25,405 nt of DNA, from assembly GCA_031548545.1 (NCBI GenBank), contig JAVBQY010000035.1, positions 1 to 25,405 on the forward strand, given 5' to 3'. The stretch's first letter is position 1, and each line of letters starts with the position of its first letter. The notes under the pieces are model-generated. The model had not been told where the DNA came from, searched no databases, and worked only from the letters and a program-made list of their open reading frames with translations. Of this stretch, positions 8,009-14,180 are shown in pieces. Made by a program: the position numbers and the translations under genes. Source of the DNA: UBA932 sp031548545. GTDB lineage: Bacteria; Bacteroidota; Bacteroidia; Bacteroidales; UBA932.

Positions 8009-8040
8009 CAAAGATAAGCCGTATTTTTGATACGGGCAAA
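8009..8040 (-). promoter_or_regulatory. Promoter of the riboswitch-receptor transcript
   Basis: Read on the minus strand: TTTG (8040-8037), 20 bases, TATCTTTG (8016-8009). Start of transcription near 8002, about 9 bases before the first riboswitch stem. Confidence 0.75.
8019..8035. repeat. Small dyad between the divergent promoters
   Basis: CCGTAT (8019-8024) and ATACGG (8030-8035) separated by TTTTG. The dyad covers the -33 box of the rightward promoter and part of the spacer of the leftward one. It is a possible operator for joint control, or chance. Confidence 0.5.
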
Positions 8041-8057
8041 AAAACTGTGTATCTTTG
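8026..8057 (+). promoter_or_regulatory. Promoter of the second 5'-nucleotidase
   Basis: TTTG (8026-8029), 20 bases, TATCTTTG (8050-8057). Start near 8064 and ATG at 8074, so the leader is about 10 bases and holds no riboswitch. It is interleaved with the leftward promoter at 8009-8040. Confidence 0.75.
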
Positions 8058-8073
8058 TATAAATTTTTTTGTC

Positions 8074-9537
8074 ATGAAACAAGCAATACTTTACACCCTT
8101 CTTTTACTGCTCCTGACCTCAGCATGCGCTTACGGGAGGACTTCCGGCGGTGCCGGCTGCGACACCCTGGTTATTATTTCCACCAATGATGTCCATGCTC
8201 AGATTCATAATTTTCCAAAACTGGCAGCTTATGTGCAAGGCCAGCGGGACAGTTGTTCGCGGGTTTTGGTACTAAGCGCCGGCGATTTATTTTCGGGTAA
8301 CCCGGAGGTCGACAAATACAAAGAACGCGGCTATCCCATGATTGAGCTGATGAATGAAGTGGGCTATGCGTGCAGTACCTTGGGTAATCATGACTTTGAC
8401 TACGGACAGGCACAGCTGAAAAAGCTGTCGGGAGAGGCGCATTTCCCTTTTCTTTGCGCCAATGCCGATTTTAGCCATTCGGAACTTAAGGATGTCGCTA
8501 AGCCTTATGTCATCAAGGATGTAAAAGGCCTGAAGGTGGCTATTCTTGGGTTGATAGAAAATAGCGATGACGGACATCCGTCTACTCTTCCCGAAAACAT
8601 AGAGGGAATTAGCTTTTCCGATGGGATAAATGTGGCGAAAGAATATAACTACTTGCGAGACTCCGGCAACGTCTTCCTTGTGCTCAGCCATTTGGGCTGC
8701 CCGGAAGATCGTAAACTGGCAATGCAATTATCTGATATTGATGTAATTGTAGGAGGTCACACTCATACGGTACTGCCGGACGGCGAGGATGCCGGCGGCG
8801 TGTTAATTACCCAGACAGGTGCCAATTTGTATAATGTTGGAAAAACCGTACTGCTGTTGAAGGATGGTAAAGTGATATCAAGAAAGAGTATCCTGATACC
8901 GTTAGACTCCTTAACGGCTATTGATACTGTGCTGCAGTCACAGGTCGCTGTTTATGAAAATGACCCCAAAATGAAGGAGGTGGTAGGCCATGCCGCCGCT
9001 GATTTTACCGGAAAATACGCCTTGGGCAATTTGATTACGGATGCCATGGCGGCGGTTCATCACTTTGATATTGCCGTAGCCAATAACGGTGGCTTGCGTA
9101 TTAAGACCCTGCCGGCCGGCGAGATTACTTACAGGCAGGTCTATAAACTTGATCCTTTCGAAAACCAGCTCTATGAATACAACCTCTCAATAGAGGAGTT
9201 AAAGGCCTTCCTCAAGTTGGTATACAACACCAAAAAGGAAGACATGCTCCAGATTTCCGGCGCCGGATATACCGTTATGTTGAGTGCTAAAGATACTGCT
9301 AAAGCGGATGATATTGTGATTACAGACTATAATGGGCGCGCCTTGAAAGCCAAGGGCACATATAAGGTAGGTATGAGCAGTTATGTGAAAGGCCGCTTTA
9401 TGCACCTGACTCCTCATAAAGACCAGGGCAAGCGTATAAAAGTAACGACAGCCGAAAGTCTGTTGGTATATCTTAAGCGCCAAGATCCGGTGGTTCCGCA
9501 GCCGCCGCGCGTAGTTGAAAAGAAAGGCAACGAATAG
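8074..9537 (+). CDS. 5'-nucleotidase / UshA-like metallophosphatase lipoprotein (copy 2)
   Basis: Paralogue of the gene at 3397-4875, 487 residues from ATG 8074. The frame is open back to 7996, but the promoter lies between, so the longer start is rejected. Signal peptide MKQAILYTLLLLLLTSAC with lipidated Cys18. Metal motifs are complete: STNDVHAQ (D39, H41), SAGDLFSGN (D71), LGNHDFDYG (N105, H106), VLSHLG (H206) and VGGHTHT (H229, H231). The C-terminal domain has NNGGLR and LDPFEN. Differences from copy 1 in these two motifs (NNGGLR against NSGGVR, LDPFEN against ADPFNN) may reflect different substrates. It is transcribed divergently from the riboswitch-controlled receptor, sharing its intergenic region. 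FMN phosphatase activity would fit the context; AMP or UMP are the conservative guesses. Confidence 0.92.
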   Translation: MKQAILYTLLLLLLTSACAYGRTSGGAGCDTLVIISTNDVHAQIHNFPKLAAYVQGQRDSCSRVLVLSAGDLFSGNPEVDKYKERGYPMIELMNEVGYACSTLGNHDFDYGQAQLKKLSGEAHFPFLCANADFSHSELKDVAKPYVIKDVKGLKVAILGLIENSDDGHPSTLPENIEGISFSDGINVAKEYNYLRDSGNVFLVLSHLGCPEDRKLAMQLSDIDVIVGGHTHTVLPDGEDAGGVLITQTGANLYNVGKTVLLLKDGKVISRKSILIPLDSLTAIDTVLQSQVAVYENDPKMKEVVGHAAADFTGKYALGNLITDAMAAVHHFDIAVANNGGLRIKTLPAGEITYRQVYKLDPFENQLYEYNLSIEELKAFLKLVYNTKKEDMLQISGAGYTVMLSAKDTAKADDIVITDYNGRALKAKGTYKVGMSSYVKGRFMHLTPHKDQGKRIKVTTAESLLVYLKRQDPVVPQPPRVVEKKGNE

Positions 9538-9579
9538 TAGAGCGGGGACTCTGGGTATTCCATAAGTTTACCTCCATAA

Positions 9580-9617
9580 AAAAAGCCGGATCTGTTTATA
9601 TTACAGCCCCGGCTTTT
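9580..9617. terminator. Bidirectional terminator between convergent genes
   Basis: AAAAGCCGG (9581-9589) pairs with CCGGCTTTT (9609-9617); inside it CTGT (9592-9595) pairs with ACAG (9603-9606). A-run on the left and T-run on the right let it serve both the nucleotidase (plus) and efp (minus). Confidence 0.85.
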
Positions 9618-9633
9618 ATATTATTGCGGTAAA

Positions 9634-10200
9634 TTATTTTACACGCTCAGAATATTCGCGTGTGCGGGTGTCTACCTTAATCTTGTCGCCCTGGTTGATA
9701 AAGAGCGGAACCATGATTTCGGCACCGGTGGCAATCGTAGCGCTCTTTTGCGCATTGGTAGAGGCGGTATCGCCTTTTACTGCCGGTTCGGTATAGGTGA
9801 TTTCCGACTCAATGAAAGGAGGTAGCTCACAACTTAATACCCGTTCGTCATCTGCGTGGAACATCATTTCCACGTATTGCCCTTCGGCCATCAGGTCGGC
9901 GTTGTCTACCATATCTTCCTGAAGGTCTACCTGCTCAAATGTTTCATTGTGCATGAAATGGAAGCCGGACTCATCCTTGTAAAGAAATTGGTAAGGACGG
10001 CGTTCAATGCGGACAATTTCTATTTTTTCACCGGCATTGTACGTGTTTTCCAGCATTTTGCCGTTTTCCAGGTTGCGCATTTTTACCTTTACAAAGGCGC
10101 CGCCTTTACCGGGTTTCACATGTTGGAACCATACAATAGAACAGGGTTTTCCGTTGTATTCAATACATAACCCGTTTTTAAAATCAGCTGTAGTAGCCAT
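9634..10200 (-). CDS. efp: Elongation factor P
   Basis: Translation factor that binds beside the ribosomal P site and relieves stalling at polyproline. 188 residues, the standard three-domain length. The KOW-like N-terminal domain has NGKPCSIVWFQHVKPGKGGAF, with Lys32 in the PGKGGA loop at the position that carries the modification in EF-P; the OB domains follow (YQFLYKDESGFHFMHNETFEQ, then VPLFINQGDKIKVDTRTREYSERVK, the usual C-terminal signature). Start ATG 10200 gives MATTADFKNG, typical of the phylum. It lies downstream of the RRM gene on the same strand, separated by a hairpin (10253-10282), so it may have its own promoter; I see only a poor TAATCTTT-like box. Confidence 0.97.
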   Translation of the reverse strand: MATTADFKNGLCIEYNGKPCSIVWFQHVKPGKGGAFVKVKMRNLENGKMLENTYNAGEKIEIVRIERRPYQFLYKDESGFHFMHNETFEQVDLQEDMVDNADLMAEGQYVEMMFHADDERVLSCELPPFIESEITYTEPAVKGDTASTNAQKSATIATGAEIMVPLFINQGDKIKVDTRTREYSERVK

Positions 10201-10252
10201 ATTGGAATTAAGAGATTATAAAATTAAAGATTAGGATGTTTCAGGATTAAAA

Positions 10253-10282
10253 TAAGCCGTTCCTTTTGACCGGAACGGCTTA
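10253..10282 (-). terminator. Hairpin between the RRM gene and efp
   Basis: An 11-pair perfect stem (TAAGCCGTTCC at 10253-10263 with its complement at 10272-10282) and an 8-base loop. On the minus strand it lies 24 bases after the RRM stop and is followed by a short T-rich stretch (TTTTAATCC). Probably a terminator or processing site; the weak T-run lowers certainty. Confidence 0.65.
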
Positions 10283-10305
10283 AATTCGCGTATAAAACGG
10301 CTGTT

Positions 10306-10563
10306 TTAGTAGCTGCGTTGTACACGTTCGCGGGCTACTGATACATTGATCGTGCGGCCACCTTGTTCGGAGCCGTTCAATGCGTTGATAGCAGCATTAC
10401 CTTCGTTGTCGTTAGGCATTTCTACGAAACCGTAGCCTTTGGAACGACGGGTGTCACGATCAGTAATGATACGGGCTGAAGTAACTTCACCGTAAGCCTC
10501 GAACATGTGTTTCAATTCGTCATTGTTAGTCTTAAAACTCAGACTGGATACAAAAATGTTCAT
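10306..10563 (-). CDS. Small RRM RNA-binding protein
   Basis: Single RNA-recognition motif, 85 residues: RNP2 as NIFVSSLSF at the N-terminus, RNP1 as KGYGFVEM near residues 43-50, and the final strand GRTINVSVARER. Proteins of this type are abundant in Bacteroidota, which lack Hfq in many lineages, and some act as global post-transcriptional regulators in Bacteroides. The start is ATG 10563; a TTG codon directly before it would add one Met and is unlikely. The leader from the promoter at 10629-10658 is about 58 bases and contains a small hairpin (10604-10617), which could be an autoregulatory or cold-response element. Confidence 0.93.
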   Translation of the reverse strand: MNIFVSSLSFKTNNDELKHMFEAYGEVTSARIITDRDTRRSKGYGFVEMPNDNEGNAAINALNGSEQGGRTINVSVARERVQRSY

Positions 10564-10603
10564 CAAATAAAAATAAAAAAATTAATAAAAAGGTTAGTGT
10601 TTT

Positions 10604-10617
10604 AACCCTAACGGGTT
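10604..10617 (-). other. Small leader hairpin of the RRM gene
   Basis: AACCC (10604-10608) pairs with GGGTT (10613-10617) around TAAC. It lies near the 5' end of the predicted leader, in otherwise A/T-rich sequence. Function unknown. Confidence 0.5.
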
Positions 10618-10628
10618 GAAAACTTTTA

Positions 10629-10658
10629 CAAAGATAAATAAATTAATTGAAGTACAAA
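10629..10658 (-). promoter_or_regulatory. Promoter of the RRM gene
   Basis: Minus strand: TTTG (10658-10655), 18 bases, TATCTTTG (10636-10629). Transcription would start near 10622, about 58 bases before ATG. Confidence 0.7.
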
Positions 10659-10680
10659 ATTTTGTGGTGATTTTTTTTTG

Positions 10681-10753
10681 AGCGGGAAACGAGGTTCGAA
10701 CTCGCGACCCTCAGCTTGGGAAGCTGATGCTCTACCAACTGAGCTATTCCCGC
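10681..10753 (-). tRNA. tRNA-Gly (anticodon CCC)
   Basis: 73-base cloverleaf on the minus strand. Acceptor GCGGGAA (10753-10747) pairs with TTCCCGC; D arm GCTC-AGTTGGTA-GAGC; anticodon stem TCAGC/GCTGA with loop TTCCCAA, so anticodon CCC reading GGG; T arm GCGAG-TTCGAAC-CTCGT with the last pair G-T; discriminator T. CCA is not encoded, as is usual in this phylum. Confidence 0.96.
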
Positions 10754-10784
10754 AAATGGAGGTGCAAATATACAAAATATTTCC

Positions 10785-10792
10785 TATCTTTG
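10785..10792 (+). promoter_or_regulatory. TAnnTTTG -7 box before the flippase-like gene
   Basis: TATCTTTG at 10785-10792, 17 bases before ATG 10810. It lies about 30 bases from the divergent tRNA gene. No clear -33 TTTG. Confidence 0.65.
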
Positions 10793-10809
10793 TTGACTAA
10801 TCGTATAAA

Positions 10810-11841
10810 ATGTCAAAACTTTTAAAGCATGCCCACCCGGCCCGTATATTACTTCCTGTACTGATTGGGGTGGGGGTAGTGCTGTTTTTTTTATATAAGG
10901 ATTTTGATGTCAATGCTTTTCGTCAACTTGTTTTTAGCTGGAAATCTGCCCTGTGGATACTGGCCGCCCTGCTTTTTATGGCCGGCCGGGATTTCGGATA
11001 TATCTGGCGGATCCGTTTGCTATGTAATAAAGAGATCAATTGGCGCCAGGCTTTCCGCATCATTATGCTTTGGGAGTTTACCTCGGCCGTAACGCCTTCG
11101 GCCGTGGGGGGGACCAGTGTCGCCGTGCTTTATGTGCATAAAGAGGGGATAAGCGTTGGCCGTAGCTCGGCCATTGTAATGGCCACCTCGCTGCTCGATG
11201 AGTTTTACTTTATTATTATGTTTCCCCTTCTGCTACTTTTGGTGGGGAGCCACGATCTTTTTAGCGTAGGTGGAAAAATGGTGACGAATAGCTTGTTTAC
11301 CTTAGCCTGGGTAGGCTATTCCCTTAAATTAAGCTGGACCATCTTGCTGACTTACGGTATGTTTTTTAATCCGAAGGCCGTGAGCCGCCTTATCGTAAAT
11401 ATATTCCGCCTGCCTATACTGCGCCGTTGGAAAGCCGGCGCCGAAAAGGCCGGCCTTGATATCATCAACTGCTCGGCCGAATTTAGGCAACAGCGGCCTG
11501 CTTATTGGGCCAAGGCGTTTTTGTCTACCTTCCTTTCCTGGACCTCCCGTTATTTTGTGGTGAACGCCCTGTTGCTGGCTTTCTTTCCGGTAGAAGACCA
11601 CCTGATGCTTTTTGCCCGCCAACTTGTCATGTGGCTGATCTTATTGGTGACACCAACCCCCGGTGGCAGCGGTTTCGCCGAATACATATTCAAATACCTC
11701 CTGGGCGGTTTTATTCCGCTGCAAGGCCTTAGCTATGGTTTCGCCTTATTGTGGCGTATAATTACTTACTATCCTTACCTGTTCATTGGGGCTGTTATAT
11801 TCCCTCGTTGGGCGGTCTCCAAATTCAGCCGTAAAACCTGA
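10810..11841 (+). CDS. Flippase-like membrane protein (LPG_synthase_TM / UPF0104 family)
   Basis: Polytopic inner-membrane protein of 343 residues with about seven or eight hydrophobic segments (for example near 12-30, 43-60, 120-140, 260-280 and 310-335). It shows the family pattern: FTSAVTPSAVGGTSVAVLYVHKEG around 95-118, ATSLLDEFYF, and TPTPGGSGFAEYIF near 279-292. The family is the membrane domain found in MprF, the lysyl-phosphatidylglycerol synthase and flippase; the soluble aminoacyl-transferase part is absent, so lipid or glycolipid movement is plausible but the substrate is unknown. Its TGA stop overlaps the next ATG by one base, so it is translationally coupled to the LolC/E-type permease. 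Confidence 0.85.
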   Translation: MSKLLKHAHPARILLPVLIGVGVVLFFLYKDFDVNAFRQLVFSWKSALWILAALLFMAGRDFGYIWRIRLLCNKEINWRQAFRIIMLWEFTSAVTPSAVGGTSVAVLYVHKEGISVGRSSAIVMATSLLDEFYFIIMFPLLLLLVGSHDLFSVGGKMVTNSLFTLAWVGYSLKLSWTILLTYGMFFNPKAVSRLIVNIFRLPILRRWKAGAEKAGLDIINCSAEFRQQRPAYWAKAFLSTFLSWTSRYFVVNALLLAFFPVEDHLMLFARQLVMWLILLVTPTPGGSGFAEYIFKYLLGGFIPLQGLSYGFALLWRIITYYPYLFIGAVIFPRWAVSKFSRKT

Positions 11842-13088
11842 TGGAAAATACGTCCTTATACATAGCCCGTAAACTTTCGGGTGCCCAAAACTCAGGGCAT
11901 CGCCTTTCACGCCTGACCTCACGCATCGCCATGGTGAGTGTGGCATTAAGTACGGCGGTGATGGTGATTGCCATGGCCGTTATTGCCGGTTTTCAAATGG
12001 AAATCAAAAGTAAGGCGGTTGGCCTTACGGGGCATATCCTGCTCTCTAATTACGATGCCAATACCTCTTTTGAAACCCAGCCTATAGACCTGGCCTTGGC
12101 GGATATTCCTTCCTTATTGAAAATTAAAGGTATAGACTATGCTCAGCCCGTGGGCACCAAAGGGGGCATCATTAAAACCGACGATGAAGTACAGGGTGCA
12201 GTACTTAAAGGTATAGACGCCACCTTCAACCCGCGCTACTTCCGTGAATATATTGTAGAAGGCGCCATGCCCGTTATTACTGATACCGCGACGTCCAATG
12301 AGGTGCTTGTTCCTTTGCGGCTGGCCAGGCAGTTACACCTGACTACCGGCAGCAGCTTTGATATGTACTTTATCCAGGATCCGCCGCGTGTACGCCGCTT
12401 TACGATTAGCGGACTATATAACGCGCCCCTGGAAGACATGACGGATGTGCTCATTGTAGGAGACCTGCGTCATGTACGCCGTTTGAATGGCTGGACCTCC
12501 GCACAGGCCGGCAGCGTAGAGGTTTTTGTTGATGATATAGACCGGCTGGATCCACTGGCCGCACAGGTGGACGACATGATGTCCTATAACATCACAGAAG
12601 ATGGTGTTCGCCTTAAGGTGCAGACCGTAGCAGATCTCTATCCCCAGCTCTTTGACTGGTTGAACCTCCTGGATATGAATGTGGCCGTACTCCTTGTCCT
12701 GGTCTTGCTGGTGGCCGGTTTTAATATGATTTCCGGCCTGCTGATCATTGTCTTTGAAAAAACAGCCATGGTCGGGTTGCTCAAAGCCCTGGGCATGCGC
12801 AATACCGGCGTACAACGGATTTTTCTTTACCGTACGGCTTTCATTACCCTGAAAGGGATGTGCTGGGGTAACGTTATCGGCCTGGGATGTTGTCTGCTGC
12901 AACAGTGGTTTCATCTCTTTCCGCTGGATCCTTCTATGTACTATGTAGATAGCGCCCCTATACTGCTCCGCTTCTGGCCCCTGTTGGCGGTCAATGTTTT
13001 CGGCTTTTTGGGCATCACCCTGCTGCAGGCGCTTCCGGTCCTGGTTATTTCCTATATCAGCCCTGATAAGACGATTAAAAGAGACTAA
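11841..13088 (+). CDS. ABC transporter permease of the LolC/LolE (FtsX-like) type
   Basis: 415-residue permease with the MacB/FtsX layout: N-terminal YIARKLSGAQ, TM1 about 29-50, a large periplasmic domain (51-275), then three helices near 278-305, 332-354 and 375-403, with EKTAMVGLLKALGM (306-319) as the coupling region of the FtsX domain. In other bacteria LolCDE extracts lipoproteins from the inner membrane; Bacteroidota usually carry LolE-like permeases without a neighbouring LolD, and no ATPase is adjacent here. The ATPase at 16375 looks like FtsE and is not in this operon. It overlaps the preceding gene by one base and ends 3 bases from the convergent transglycosylase gene, with no visible terminator. 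Confidence 0.87.
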   Translation: MENTSLYIARKLSGAQNSGHRLSRLTSRIAMVSVALSTAVMVIAMAVIAGFQMEIKSKAVGLTGHILLSNYDANTSFETQPIDLALADIPSLLKIKGIDYAQPVGTKGGIIKTDDEVQGAVLKGIDATFNPRYFREYIVEGAMPVITDTATSNEVLVPLRLARQLHLTTGSSFDMYFIQDPPRVRRFTISGLYNAPLEDMTDVLIVGDLRHVRRLNGWTSAQAGSVEVFVDDIDRLDPLAAQVDDMMSYNITEDGVRLKVQTVADLYPQLFDWLNLLDMNVAVLLVLVLLVAGFNMISGLLIIVFEKTAMVGLLKALGMRNTGVQRIFLYRTAFITLKGMCWGNVIGLGCCLLQQWFHLFPLDPSMYYVDSAPILLRFWPLLAVNVFGFLGITLLQALPVLVISYISPDKTIKRD

Positions 13089-13091
13089 AGC

Positions 13092-14162
13092 CTAATCCGC
13101 TACGAGTACCTTATAATTCTCATACCGGTCCATCACCTGGTCCACATAATTGAGGGTTTCCACTCCCTTGAAGCGGCCCAGCCGGATATCTTCGCTATCA
13201 TAAAAGACCCGGTGCTTCATTAATGGAATTACGGCGACTACATCCTTCCACTCATTCGGATTCTTGCCCTGTGAACGGGCGAAGGTCCGGCAATCGTTAA
13301 TACGGCCGTGTCCGGCATTATAGGCGGCCAGCACAAAGCGGATACTGTCTGCCGCAGATACGGAATCCAGCTTCATATTGCGTTGCAAATAGCGCAATAC
13401 CTGTACACCGGCCTTAATGTTTTCTACCGGGTTGGAGATATCGCCGGTGTTGAAAAACTCGGCCGTAACCGGTGTAATCTGCATTAGTCCGGAAGCGCCG
13501 CGGTATGATTCGACATAGGGATTGAACTTAGACTCCTGGTAGATCAGCGAGGCCAGCAGGCGCCAGTCCCAACCAATAGTCTTGGCCTGTTGCTTAATCG
13601 TCTGGTCATATGGTGAAAGGGATGTGTAATACGCTTTCACCGGCAGATTCAGCTGCGCCATAAAATACGTTTGCTGTTTCCGGCTATACTCTTTAGTATT
13701 GCGGTAATGGCTCATCCATATCCATATCGCCTCCATCAGCGTCTGGTGGTCCCGGTTAAGCACCCATACGGAATATGAACTTTCTTCCAGCGGGCCGCTG
13801 TCCATCAATTGCTCTTTATACACACTGCGTATGCTGTCATCTTCATAATTGCTTACCACGATATGTACCCGGCCGTCCAGTAACTCTTCCCAACGTTTAT
13901 CCGTATCGGATACTACGCTGATACGGTAAGGTTTTCCGATAAATGAGGCGAAAGCGCGGATCAATTCCATATGGTATCCGGCCGGCTCGCCCCGGTACAG
14001 GTAGTAATCATTCCGGTTGCTGCGCAGCGAAGCCACCAACGTATCAATATCCGGCTCCCTGAGGCGCACTTTGGTGTCACGGGTCTTCGGCCGTTGGAAC
14101 GATATAACCGCTAACACCAACACCAGCACAAAGCAGAGCAAATATGTTTTACGTGCAGACAT
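13092..14162 (-). CDS. MltF-like lytic transglycosylase with shortened solute-binding domain
   Basis: Peptidoglycan lytic transglycosylase of 356 residues; cleaves the MurNAc-GlcNAc bond to leave 1,6-anhydroMurNAc. N-terminal membrane anchor or signal (6-22, LLCFVLVLVLAVISF, no lipobox Cys in place). Residues about 33-145 resemble a solute-binding (SBP_bac_3) lobe (YYLYRGEPAGYHMELIRAFASF, then GRVHIVVSN), but the second lobe is largely absent. The SLT domain runs from about 190: YQESKFNP with catalytic Glu210, GASGLMQIT (222-230) and AAYNAGHGRI (279-288). Order and motifs match MltF, which is normally longer. It follows the Porin_10-like gene by 18 bases on the minus strand, so probably one operon. 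Confidence 0.9.
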   Translation of the reverse strand: MSARKTYLLCFVLVLVLAVISFQRPKTRDTKVRLREPDIDTLVASLRSNRNDYYLYRGEPAGYHMELIRAFASFIGKPYRISVVSDTDKRWEELLDGRVHIVVSNYEDDSIRSVYKEQLMDSGPLEESSYSVWVLNRDHQTLMEAIWIWMSHYRNTKEYSRKQQTYFMAQLNLPVKAYYTSLSPYDQTIKQQAKTIGWDWRLLASLIYQESKFNPYVESYRGASGLMQITPVTAEFFNTGDISNPVENIKAGVQVLRYLQRNMKLDSVSAADSIRFVLAAYNAGHGRINDCRTFARSQGKNPNEWKDVVAVIPLMKHRVFYDSEDIRLGRFKGVETLNYVDQVMDRYENYKVLVAD

Positions 14163-14180
14163 AATGCCTGTGTTTTAATA

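Noticed and set aside
7996..8073. Longer N-terminus for the second 5'-nucleotidase
   Set aside because: The frame is open, but this stretch holds the divergent promoters and part of the riboswitch start; ATG 8074 directly gives a lipoprotein signal peptide.
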